From Clostridiales bacterium (lineage in GTDB: Bacteria > Bacillota > Clostridia > Oscillospirales > CAG-382), in assembly GCA_003452915.1 (NCBI GenBank), contig DMMZ01000023.1:31267-62413 (forward strand): a stretch of DNA of 31,147 nucleotides, written 5' to 3'. A model generated the notes under the pieces. It was given only the letters and a program-made list of their open reading frames with translations, ran no database searches and was not told the DNA's origin. Position numbers and translations under genes: made by a program. Below, piece by piece: positions 1 to 6,331 of the stretch (position 1 is its first letter; every line of letters begins with the position of its first letter).

Positions 1-197
1 CAGTTGAAAACGCAAGTACCTGATACATATATTTTAGGAATCTTAGGTGGGTTTGGTTTGGCTCTAATATCAGAAGCACACAGAATAGCTGTGTTTTCCG
101 CATCACTGTCACTTCCAACCTCGAATTTTGCGTCTTCATTCATTAACGTAATTTTTTCTTCAAAACTTAATTGTTTTGGAATTATGATGTTCGACAC
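1..197 (-). CDS. radical SAM family protein, N-terminal part (runs off window)
   Basis: Only the first 65 codons are in the window; the 3' end lies beyond position 1. Translation starts at a GTG (195-197) with an AAGGAG box 7 nt upstream. The N-terminus contains LSFEEKITLMNEDAKFEVG, and the visible part ends in KIYVSGTCVFN followed by a probable Cys. This is how the first strand and the first cluster cysteine of a radical SAM domain (CxxxCxxC) would look, but the other two cysteines are outside the window. The N-terminus is reminiscent of the putative DNA modification/repair radical SAM family that pairs with a UDG-like protein, though that is a resemblance by memory only. It lies 87 nt downstream of the small Cys-rich gene on the same strand and may be co-transcribed with it. 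Confidence 0.6.
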   Translation of the reverse strand, partial: MSNIIIPKQLSFEEKITLMNEDAKFEVGSDSDAENTAILCASDIRAKPNPPKIPKIYVSGTCVFN

Positions 198-237
198 AAA
201 ATTTCTCCTTTTATATAAATAATTCATTAATTTTGGT

Positions 238-276
238 TAGCTAAGTTGAGGGATAATTTTCTGCTCAACTTAGCTA
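238..276. other. 13-bp inverted repeat between two minus-strand genes
   Basis: The arms TAGCTAAGTTGAG (238-250) and CTCAACTTAGCTA (264-276) are perfectly complementary around a 13-nt loop. A T-run (CTTTTTG) follows only on the plus strand. It therefore looks like an intrinsic terminator for rightward transcription, although both flanking genes are on the minus strand. For leftward transcripts it would be a plain intercistronic hairpin. Confidence 0.6.
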
Positions 277-284
277 CTTTTTGC

Positions 285-509
285 TTATACTATTGCAGCA
301 ATTTTTGAAAAGAATTCTTCTTTAGTGTCACAAACGGTAAACACACCATTTAAAAAACCGAAAATCTTTCCTTCAAGCTCGGGACACTTTTGTACGCATT
401 TGCCAATGCAGCCTGTGGTATGGTCTTTTGCCTTAACCATACCTTTCAACTCCGCAACATCAAAACCGGAACATTTCTTGCATACTCTAACCTTTTTTAC
501 TTCTGCCAT
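285..509 (-). CDS. small Cys-rich protein, DUF1450/thioredoxin-like [2Fe-2S] type
   Basis: A 74-aa protein. The start is the ATG at 507-509, because CAGGAGG lies 7 nt upstream; a longer reading from 533 has no such site. Key residues are CKKC (about 9-12), then GCIGKCVQKC (about 32-41), then FGFLNGVFTVCDTKEEFF. The pattern of a Cys pair, GCxGxCxxxC, a short strand ending in NG and an acidic C-terminal helix matches small thioredoxin-fold [2Fe-2S] proteins of the DUF1450 (YuzB) kind. A metal-binding or electron-transfer role is inferred. It is expressed from a near-consensus promoter with a GAACATACGTTC operator just downstream of the -10, identical to the operator of the divergent gene at 696. 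Confidence 0.7.
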   Translation of the reverse strand: MAEVKKVRVCKKCSGFDVAELKGMVKAKDHTTGCIGKCVQKCPELEGKIFGFLNGVFTVCDTKEEFFSKIAAIV

Positions 510-534
510 ATTTAATTCCTCCTGTGTTGTCATT

Positions 535-587
535 TAAGAACGTATGTTCTTACGCTGCTATTATACTCCTTATTTTACACTTGTCAA
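535..587 (-). promoter_or_regulatory. sigma-A-type promoter with GAACN4GTTC operator (leftward)
   Basis: On the minus strand, TTGACA (582-587), a 16-bp spacer and TATAAT (560-565) are perfect hexamers. The operator TAAGAAC-GTAT-GTTCTTA (535-552) starts 7 bp after the -10, over the expected transcription start. The GAAC-N4-GTTC core is the form of the Gram-positive LexA/DinR box; a TetR-type operator is an alternative. Confidence 0.75.
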
Positions 588-629
588 TAGGCTTTATTAA
601 AATATTTATAATTTTTGTATGTTTTTTTA

Positions 630-680
630 TTGACAATTCTTTTTTATTAGATATAATAGTTTTTAGAACGTATGTTCTTA
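630..680 (+). promoter_or_regulatory. sigma-A-type promoter with GAACN4GTTC operator (rightward)
   Basis: TTGACA (630-635), a 16-bp spacer, TATAAT (652-657) and then the operator AGAAC-GTAT-GTTCT at 665-678 form a copy of the leftward arrangement. Sixteen bases (537-552 and 665-680) are identical between the two operators. The operator overlaps the expected start site and ends at the ribosome-binding site. Confidence 0.75.
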
Positions 681-695
681 AAGGAGCGTATAATA

Positions 696-1523
696 GTGAC
701 ATTGTATGAAAGTATGAAGTGGACCAATTTACAACTAATAAAAGGTAGAGTATTTACTCAAGAAGAAAAGCAAAAGATAACAAAGCATTTTTTAGATGGT
801 GTAAGTGACGAAAAAACAGTCTTGCGTTTTCATAAAGGCGTTAATGCTCCAAGAGATGAAACCGGTGATTCAAGGCAAATGTATCCTTTGTTTTTTATAC
901 CTCCGTACAGAAACGAAGCTGACGGAACAAAAGGTGAAAAGTATAAAACAATTACTTGTGTAACACCAAAAACACATATATTATCCGCAAATGCCTATGA
1001 ACTAGAGATAATAAGGATTTTAGCTTTACTTTCTCCCAATAATGAGAAGGTTGAAAAAATAGTAAACCGAACACTTGAACGACTTAAAACATCCTGCTTT
1101 GCAAATGAATGCTATATGGGTGAATGCTTTGAGACTTCACTAATTTCGCTTCGCTTTATTTGTACTGCCTGTCCAGAAAATGTGCAATGGCTTAAAAACT
1201 TAGTAAATAAGATAAGCAAGCATATTGACGATAAAAAACGCCATTCTGGTATATTATTTTATTATTGGCTCTGTTTTTCAGAAATGCCAATTGAACTTGC
1301 GGAATCGAAAATAATTCGATATAAAGATGAATTATTAAAACATATAAACCGCAGTTTTGTAATGAACAGCGAACAAAATAAAAATATGAGCTATTTATGT
1401 AAATATATTGTTCGAAATTGTCTTTCAAAGCTAGATGATTATGCTTTTCTTCAGAATAGAGACCCTTATATAAACGAAAAAGATGGACGGTTATACTTCC
1501 CTGTCGAAAAACAAAAAACATGA
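696..1523 (+). CDS. unknown protein under a LexA-like operator
   Basis: A 275-aa protein I do not recognise. The start is GTG at 696 with AAAGGAG 9 nt upstream; an upstream in-frame ATG at 672 lies inside the operator and lacks a ribosome-binding site. The sequence appears soluble and mainly helical. It has an N-terminal polar third ending in a PPYRNEADGTKGEKYKT segment, a middle part with scattered Cys residues (CFANECYMGECF and CTACPENV, about 135-170), and a charged tail. No signal peptide or membrane segment is seen. The middle and C-terminal part is reminiscent of helical-repeat proteins. The divergent promoter and operator tie it to the small Cys-rich gene, so a shared stress response is inferred. 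Confidence 0.75.
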   Translation: MTLYESMKWTNLQLIKGRVFTQEEKQKITKHFLDGVSDEKTVLRFHKGVNAPRDETGDSRQMYPLFFIPPYRNEADGTKGEKYKTITCVTPKTHILSANAYELEIIRILALLSPNNEKVEKIVNRTLERLKTSCFANECYMGECFETSLISLRFICTACPENVQWLKNLVNKISKHIDDKKRHSGILFYYWLCFSEMPIELAESKIIRYKDELLKHINRSFVMNSEQNKNMSYLCKYIVRNCLSKLDDYAFLQNRDPYINEKDGRLYFPVEKQKT

Positions 1524-1558
1524 AAACGTTTTATCAAAAATAATTGTTCTCATTTCTC

Positions 1559-1587
1559 TTGTAAAATTTTTATACCTATGTTATAAT
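1559..1587 (+). promoter_or_regulatory. possible promoter for the small ORF at 1626
   Basis: TTGTAA (1559-1564), a 17-bp spacer and TATAAT (1582-1587). The -10 is consensus, the -35 is 4 of 6. Confidence 0.4.
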
Positions 1588-1625
1588 TTATTAAATAACG
1601 AAAAGCAGATGTTTATATTGTAAAT

Positions 1626-1826
1626 ATGGGCGGCGAAAGTGATAAAAATAACGGCAGCAATTCTACAATTATGGATACATTATTAAAGTTCATAACTATT
1701 GAAAAACTTGGAGTGAATCTGCAAAATACCGATAATGTTAAGCAAGTCACTGTATTAACAGAACCTATACAAGCAGAATTAGGTACGGTTGAAATGCAAT
1801 CTGATTTTTCAACCGATAATAAATAA
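1626..1826 (+). CDS. small hypothetical protein, possible SPFH/flotillin C-terminal remnant
   Basis: A 66-aa reading frame starting MGGESDKNNGSNSTIMDTLL. The stretch NSTIMDTLLKFITIEKLGVNL recalls the extreme C-terminus of some SPFH/band-7 proteins, where a Gly/Asn linker is followed by a short helix. The membrane and SPFH domains are absent, so this may be a relic. No convincing ribosome-binding site precedes the ATG. A promoter-like sequence lies upstream and a terminator follows 10 nt after the stop, so the segment may be transcribed on its own. Confidence 0.35.
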   Translation: MGGESDKNNGSNSTIMDTLLKFITIEKLGVNLQNTDNVKQVTVLTEPIQAELGTVEMQSDFSTDNK

Positions 1827-1836
1827 ACAGAAAGAA

Positions 1837-1890
1837 AGCCATCATTAAGGAATTTAGTCTAACAACTACCCTTGAATGATGGCTATTTTT
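1837..1890. terminator. bidirectional intrinsic terminator
   Basis: The stem AGCCATCATT-AAGG (1837-1850) pairs with CCTT-(G)-AATGATGGCT (to 1884), with the loop between. TATTTTT follows on the plus strand and TTTCTTTCTG on the minus strand. It sits between the convergent small ORF and desulfoferrodoxin gene and can serve both. Confidence 0.8.
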
Positions 1891-1919
1891 AAATAATATT
1901 TTCTATAAAACCTAAGAAA

Positions 1920-2300
1920 TTATATTTCCTTTTTCCAAAGACCGTGTAAATTGCAATAAGCAAATACAGCTATCGATTTTTCGTTATCAAGGCAAAACTC
2001 TACATTCGGTGCGTCCCCTGGTATAAGGTTCTTACGCTGACCACCGCTCTCTGTCTGTAGGTAAATCCACCCGATATAGTGAGCTTCGGTCATTGGATGG
2101 TCAACCGAACCAATGTTTACAACTACCTTATTATCATCAATATGTACAACAGGAATATGCTTTTCGTGACTGGCATCTACAGTATTAGCCTCAAGTAAGG
2201 TCATATGATCCCCACAGCAGGTAATCGGAGCACCGGAGTTAAATATCATTCCTATCAGATTTCCGCAGTGCTTACATATAAAAAATTTAGTTTCACTCAT
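1920..2300 (-). CDS. dfx: desulfoferrodoxin / superoxide reductase
   Basis: A 126-aa protein that reduces superoxide to peroxide (superoxide reductase, EC 1.15.1.2) in the cytoplasm of anaerobes. The start is the ATG at 2298-2300 with AAGGAG 9 nt upstream, giving the family's usual length. The N-terminal desulforedoxin-like domain has its four cysteines in CKHC (about 8-11) and CC (about 27-28), which bind the first iron. The C-terminal neelaredoxin-like domain has HEKHIP, HPMTEAHYIGW and CNLHGLW, which supply the His4-Cys site of the catalytic iron. It is divergent from thioredoxin. A 21-bp palindrome lies inside its promoter, consistent with repression by a Fur/PerR-type regulator (inference). 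Confidence 0.95.
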   Translation of the reverse strand: MSETKFFICKHCGNLIGMIFNSGAPITCCGDHMTLLEANTVDASHEKHIPVVHIDDNKVVVNIGSVDHPMTEAHYIGWIYLQTESGGQRKNLIPGDAPNVEFCLDNEKSIAVFAYCNLHGLWKKEI

Positions 2301-2333
2301 ATAATTATTCTCCTTTTTCATTTTATATATCAT

Positions 2334-2362
2334 ATTATATCAGCAATTATTGCTAATATCAA
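2334..2362 (-). promoter_or_regulatory. dfx promoter with palindromic operator in the spacer
   Basis: On the minus strand, TTGATA (2357-2362), a 17-bp spacer and TATAAT (2334-2339). The spacer is almost entirely a palindrome: TATCAGCAAT (2338-2347), one central base, then ATTGCTAATA (2349-2358), with one mismatch between arms. A bound repressor would block both promoter elements. Size and symmetry are Fur/PerR-like. Confidence 0.7.
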
Positions 2363-2385
2363 GTGTTCTATAAAATTTTTTATTT

Positions 2386-2426
2386 TGTGACATAATCACA
2401 GAATTATATGATAAAATGGGTATAAT
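2386..2426 (+). promoter_or_regulatory. trxA promoter with CRP/FNR-like site
   Basis: TATAAT at 2421-2426 has no good -35 hexamer. In its place is TGTGA-CATAA-TCACA (2386-2400), centred near -40 from the expected start. That is where a class II Crp/Fnr activator binds. The spacing is N5 rather than the classical N6. A Crp/Fnr-family gene lies at 3616-4290. Confidence 0.55.
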
Positions 2427-2467
2427 GAAAATGTAAATTAAAATATCTTGAAAAAGGAGAAATGAAA

Positions 2468-2779
2468 ATGGCAGTTTTAACAATAACAAAAGAGAATTTC
2501 GACACGGAGGTAATTAAATCCGAAAAGACAGTGCTTCTAGATTTTTGGGCAACCTGGTGTGGTCCCTGCCGTATGGTAGCTCCTATTGTTGAGGAAGTTG
2601 CTACAGTTGCAACCAATAAAAAGGTTGGCAAGGTTAATGTTGATGAGCAACCTGAGCTTGCAAGCCAATTCCAGGTAATGAGCATCCCGACTTTGGTAGT
2701 AATTAAGAACGGCAAAGTTGTAAATACAGCAGTTGGCGTAAGATCAAAAGAAGCATTACTTAAAATGCTTGAGGTATAA
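2468..2779 (+). CDS. trxA: thioredoxin
   Basis: A 103-aa thioredoxin with the active site WCGPC in LLDFWATWCGPCRMVAP, the cis-proline motif MSIPTLVV and the C-terminal GVRSKEALLKML helix. It is a general disulfide reductase of the cytoplasm. The start chosen is ATG 2468 (MAVLT), 8 nt after AAAAAGGAG; the ATG at 2462 is too close to the box. It is monocistronic, with its own promoter and a terminator right after the stop. No thioredoxin reductase gene is in the window. Confidence 0.96.
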   Translation: MAVLTITKENFDTEVIKSEKTVLLDFWATWCGPCRMVAPIVEEVATVATNKKVGKVNVDEQPELASQFQVMSIPTLVVIKNGKVVNTAVGVRSKEALLKMLEV

Positions 2780-2793
2780 TAACCTAAAACATA

Positions 2794-2820
2794 AAAGGTC
2801 TGTGAAAACAGTCCTTTTTT
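2794..2820 (+). terminator. intrinsic terminator of trxA
   Basis: AAAGG-t-CTG pairs with CAG-t-CCTTT around a short loop, followed by a run of six T. Confidence 0.8.
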
Positions 2821-2829
2821 ATTGCTAGT

Positions 2830-3549
2830 CTATTTTCTTGCTATAATTACCGATGCTCCATTAATGCAAGAAACCAAATTAACATCAGAAAATCCTGCAG
2901 TTTTCAACAATAATAATTAATGTTCTGCGGTCAACGGTGTGTCAAAATGAACAAAAATATCATCAGCTATGTTTTCTGCTTTTCGTTTTTTTTCACAAGC
3001 GTAAAACAATATTTCCTCTTCTTCATCACAACAGGCAAGATAATCTACTTCAATATATTGTCCACTTGCTTTTAAAGCACTATATAATTTTATAAATAAA
3101 TCCAGTTTTTTATCTGGTTGAAAATGATGAAGTGTTTGAAAGGATATTGCTGTATCGAAAAACTCAACCTTAATATAAGCTTTAAAGTAATCATCACATA
3201 TCAAGTCTAGATTTTTTGTCGGATGTTTAGATTTAAGCTTATTTTACATAGCTTCTGATAAATCAATTCCTGTTACCTTTATATCTGTAAATATTTTAAA
3301 AATTTCATCAAGTTCCAGTCCAGTTCCGCAACAACCAATATCTAAAAGTGTTTTTGTATTTTTAGGAACTAACTGTGTCATATATTTATACGCTTCACTC
3401 CAGATAGACATATGTTCTTCGTATGAACAGACTCTATCCCTGAAAAAAGAACTCATTTCTTCGAGCTTTCACGACTCATTATCGTTAATACATAGTTTTA
3501 AATCGTTCACGTATTTATTTATATTTTCTCTGATAATTATTTTATCCAT
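2830..3549 (-). pseudogene. SAM-dependent methyltransferase, three in-frame stops
   Basis: One continuous 240-codon frame from ATG 3549 (GGAG upstream) to TAG 2830 is interrupted at codons 27 (TGA), 102 (TAA, 3244-3246) and 211 (TAA, 2917-2919). No frameshift is needed. Read through, it is a class I methyltransferase. Motif I is LLDIGCCGTGLELDEI, followed by VTGIDLSEAM, then FFDTAISFQTLHHFQPDKKL (post-I and motif II) and a C-terminal LLKTAGFSDVNLVSC segment. The substrate cannot be told. Motif I reads GCCGTG where GCGTG is usual. It lies 66 nt downstream of the Crp/Fnr gene and was probably its operon partner. Confidence 0.85.
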
Positions 3550-3615
3550 GTCTTTTCTCCAATGATGTAAAAAATAATATTTTTTGCTTTGAATACCACT
3601 CTTCAACTATGTTTT

Positions 3616-4290
3616 TCATACCAAACGCTCAAGCTTTTGCATATCAATGATTTTTATACCGCCACGGGATAGCTCGACTATTTTTTCCGAAACAAAATAT
3701 TTTAGCATACGCGAAACGACTTCCCTTGCACTGCCCATGTATTTAGCCACTTGTTCGTGTGTAAGCGAAATGGTATCTCCGCCTGTTTTTTTAATTTCTT
3801 CTGAAAGAAAAAGCGCCAGTCTGCGGTCAAAAGACATAAAAAGTATCTGCTGTATTGCCCACATTACATTGGAAAAGCTGGTTGTCGCAAGTTTATAAGC
3901 ATAACACTCGACATAAATATTGCTGCTCATAAGTTTTGAAAAAGCTGCAGCACTCAAAATTATAACCTCGCTGTCCTCTTCTGCGTCTACAAAAACCTCG
4001 AAGGTAATGTTTTCAATAACACAGGAAGCTGACAAAACGCAAACATCGCCATCAAATATTCTGTAAAGGGTTATTTCTCTTCCCTCTTCCGAAAGCAAAT
4101 AAGTACGCAGCGAACCGCTTTTTACAACCATAAGACCCTTACATACGTCGCTGCCGTTGTGTATGTTCTCGCCTTTAGAATATGTAACGGTATTTGTATG
4201 TCTTTCCAACATTTCTTTTTCACTATCGGATAAGTGGTCATAAAACGAAAAATACTTTTTATAGTTTAATGATTTTTCCTTTTGCTGCAT
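3616..4290 (-). CDS. Crp/Fnr family transcriptional regulator
   Basis: A 224-aa regulator with an N-terminal cyclic-nucleotide-binding-like beta roll (about 15-130; GLMVVKSGSLRTYLLSEEGREITLYRIFDGDVCVL) and a dimerisation helix. The C-terminal winged helix-turn-helix is ISLTHEQVAKYMGSAREVVSRMLKYF (about 172-198). The N-terminal four-cysteine cluster of Fnr is absent, but the GDVCVLSASC segment is typical of the clostridial branch, whose ligand is often unknown. The start has AGGGAG upstream. It is preceded by its own promoter and followed by the methyltransferase pseudogene. A TGTGA-N5-TCACA site at 2386-2400 is a candidate target. Confidence 0.9.
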   Translation of the reverse strand: MQQKEKSLNYKKYFSFYDHLSDSEKEMLERHTNTVTYSKGENIHNGSDVCKGLMVVKSGSLRTYLLSEEGREITLYRIFDGDVCVLSASCVIENITFEVFVDAEEDSEVIILSAAAFSKLMSSNIYVECYAYKLATTSFSNVMWAIQQILFMSFDRRLALFLSEEIKKTGGDTISLTHEQVAKYMGSAREVVSRMLKYFVSEKIVELSRGGIKIIDMQKLERLV

Positions 4291-4334
4291 CTCGTCACTC
4301 CCTTAATATACATCGGTGATTATATATTATTCTC

Positions 4335-4363
4335 ATTATATAATAATAATTCTAAAAATTCAA
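4335..4363 (-). promoter_or_regulatory. promoter of the Crp/Fnr gene
   Basis: TTGAAT (4358-4363), a 17-bp spacer and TATAAT (4335-4340) on the minus strand, immediately downstream of the preceding gene's terminator hairpin. Confidence 0.65.
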
Positions 4364-4364
4364 T

Positions 4365-4392
4365 ACGGTGCTTCCAGCTAAGTCAGCACCGT
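4365..4392 (-). terminator. terminator hairpin after the membrane-protein gene
   Basis: ACGGTGCT (4365-4372) pairs with AGCACCGT (4385-4392). On the minus strand it is followed by ATTGAATTTTT, and on the plus strand by AATTTTTA. Confidence 0.6.
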
Positions 4393-4401
4393 AATTTTTA
4401 T

Positions 4402-5127
4402 TTATTTTTCTGTTTCATCAGATATAATAGAAAATAAAGGTTCATAGTCTTCGTCGCATCTATAAACTTTTTCTTTTACTGGTGTCATTTTTTCAAGTAA
4501 ACTTATGCAACGACTTTTAATAAAATCTACAACACCACAGGTAAATCCTAATGCTAATATATAAGTTAAACATATAAATAATGGTATTATAAGGCTCTGA
4601 TTATCATTATCTTTAAAAAAGTGCATGGTAAATGATCTTGCTATTATAAAGATAAATATTCCAGCAGCACCGGCAATCGTAGTTGCTTTGGTATTAGAGT
4701 ATTTTCCTCTTCTTATCCTTCTTTTAGTAGTTAAATAAAAAATTATTGCAGCTATAACATCTCCACCAAACATAAAAGGTAAAATCCAAATACCGATATT
4801 ACTATTATTTTTTATTAATGAATAAGACAATATAGTAAATAAAAATGATAAGTATAATGTTATATTCCCTTGAAGAATAAAGAGATATTTTTTATTATAA
4901 ACTTTTTGCATTATAAATTGTACTGTAAAATATGTTATATATAAATTACCTAGTGTAAAAATAATTATATTAACAATATTAAACAAATGAAATATTATAC
5001 CAATAATATCTACTATCCATAATATAATTGTTAGTAAAGATCCCTGTAATCTTGTTACCGGTTTATGCCCAAATTCAATAAAATCAATAATATTTCCTTC
5101 CGGTACGAAACTTATTATATCTTTCAA
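4402..5127 (-). CDS. integral membrane protein of unknown function
   Basis: A 241-aa protein starting at TTG 5127, with GGAG 9 nt upstream and a promoter further up. About six hydrophobic segments are visible: two near residues 30-75 (LLTIILWIVDIIGIIFHLF and NIIIFTLGNLYITYF), one near 85-107, IGIWILPFMFGGDVIAAII, IAGAAGIFIFIIARSF and IIPLFICLTYILALGFTCG. A basic loop RRIRRGKYS lies between the middle pairs, and the tail is acidic and soluble. I recognise no transporter or enzyme motif. It is monocistronic, between two intrinsic terminators. Confidence 0.8.
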   Translation of the reverse strand: MKDIISFVPEGNIIDFIEFGHKPVTRLQGSLLTIILWIVDIIGIIFHLFNIVNIIIFTLGNLYITYFTVQFIMQKVYNKKYLFILQGNITLYLSFLFTILSYSLIKNNSNIGIWILPFMFGGDVIAAIIFYLTTKRRIRRGKYSNTKATTIAGAAGIFIFIIARSFTMHFFKDNDNQSLIIPLFICLTYILALGFTCGVVDFIKSRCISLLEKMTPVKEKVYRCDEDYEPLFSIISDETEK

Positions 5128-5178
5128 AATTGTAATCTCCTAATATATGAATCATAAATATTGTTATTCTTTTACACT

Positions 5179-5207
5179 ATTGTAGCATTAAAAATAAAAT
5201 TCGTCAA
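5179..5207 (-). promoter_or_regulatory. promoter of the membrane-protein gene
   Basis: TTGACG (5202-5207), a 17-bp spacer and TACAAT (5179-5184) on the minus strand. The -35 directly abuts the T-run of the leuB terminator. Confidence 0.65.
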
Positions 5208-5210
5208 TAA

Positions 5211-5240
5211 AAAATCCAAAGTAATTAAACTTTGGATTTT
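5211..5240 (-). terminator. terminator of the ilv-leu operon
   Basis: The 12-bp stem AAAATCCAAAGT/ACTTTGGATTTT with a 6-nt loop is followed on the minus strand by TTTTTTATTG. It lies 14 nt after the leuB stop and ends the nine-gene operon. Confidence 0.9.
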
Positions 5241-5253
5241 AATATTTGTTAAT

Positions 5254-6303
5254 TTATATCTGTTCAAGAATCTTTTCAGTTATTTCTTTTGTTGTAAGCT
5301 TTCCGCCGATGTCTGCGGTCAGGCAACCATTGTTCAATACTGCTTCGACAGCGTTTTCAATCTCTTTAGCTTCTTTTTCAAGTTTAAAGGAATAGGAAAG
5401 CATCATTGCAACAGAGAGGATGGTTGCTATAGGATTTGCAATGCCTTTTCCGGTGATGTCGGGAGCAGAACCGTGAATAGGCTCATACATTCCCCTTTTA
5501 GTTTCGCCGAGTGATGCTGAAGGTAGAAGACCTATTGAGCCTGTAAGCTGCGAGGCTTCGTCGGAGAGGATGTCTCCAAACATATTTGAGGTAACTATTA
5601 CGTCGAACTGCATTGGATAGCGGATTAATTGCATTGCACAGTTATCAACCAGCATATCGCTGTATTCGATATCAGGATATTCTTTCGAAAGTCTGTGCAT
5701 AACCTCTCGCCATAATCTTGAGCTTTCAAGCACGTTTGCCTTATCAACGCTTGTTACCTTTTTGCTGCGTTTTTTTGCGTATTCAAAAGCCACACGACCT
5801 ATTCTCTCAATTTCGTTAACGCTGTATGTCTCGGTGTCAAACGCTTCTTCTCCGCCTTCGCCTTGTGTTCTGCCACTTTTTCCGAAATACATTCCGCCGA
5901 TAAGTTCTCTTACGATTACTATGTCGAAGCTCTCGGCGTTACGAAGCGGACAGCGTTCTTGCAACGCTCCAAAAAGTTTTACAGGACGTATGTTAGCATA
6001 CAAGCCTAATTCTTTACGTAATCCGAGTAAAGCTCTTTCAGGACGAAGATGCCCGGGAAGCGAATCCCATTTAGGTCCTCCGACCGCACCTAGAATAACA
6101 CTGTCACTTTTAAGAACAGCATCTATAGTAGACTGCGGAAGTGGAACACCATGCTCGTCAATAGCACAACCACCAGCAAGTAACTCGGTGTAAGTAACCT
6201 TGTGTTTGTATTTTTCGCATACCTTGTCAAGTACCTTAGTTGCAGCATCTACTATTTCCGGACCTATTCCGTCACCTTTTACTAGTGCAAGATTTAGTTT
6301 CAT
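5254..6303 (-). CDS. leuB: 3-isopropylmalate dehydrogenase
   Basis: A 349-aa NAD-dependent decarboxylating dehydrogenase that converts 3-isopropylmalate to 2-ketoisocaproate. The same enzyme can process the methylmalate made in the citramalate route to 2-ketobutyrate. Visible motifs are GDGIGPEIV at the N-terminus, the substrate-binding arginines in RPERALLGLRKELGLYANIRPVK, the metal-binding SDMLVDNCAMQL and FGDILSDEASQ, and the NAD-binding EPIHGSAPDITGKGIANP. Length is normal for the family. AAAGGAG lies 7 nt before the ATG. It is the last gene of the operon. Confidence 0.97.
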   Translation of the reverse strand: MKLNLALVKGDGIGPEIVDAATKVLDKVCEKYKHKVTYTELLAGGCAIDEHGVPLPQSTIDAVLKSDSVILGAVGGPKWDSLPGHLRPERALLGLRKELGLYANIRPVKLFGALQERCPLRNAESFDIVIVRELIGGMYFGKSGRTQGEGGEEAFDTETYSVNEIERIGRVAFEYAKKRSKKVTSVDKANVLESSRLWREVMHRLSKEYPDIEYSDMLVDNCAMQLIRYPMQFDVIVTSNMFGDILSDEASQLTGSIGLLPSASLGETKRGMYEPIHGSAPDITGKGIANPIATILSVAMMLSYSFKLEKEAKEIENAVEAVLNNGCLTADIGGKLTTKEITEKILEQI

Positions 6304-6331
6304 AATTTTACTCCTTTCTGAATTATTGGTC

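Noticed and set aside
4..222. 72-aa plus-strand ORF at the left edge
   Set aside because: It is antisense to the GTG-started radical SAM frame, which has a proper ribosome-binding site and a recognisable sequence.
2830..3549. Stop-codon recoding (selenocysteine or suppressor) in the methyltransferase
   Set aside because: Both TGA and TAA occur at non-catalytic positions, no SECIS-like hairpin is evident after the TGA, and other genes in the window use all three stops normally.
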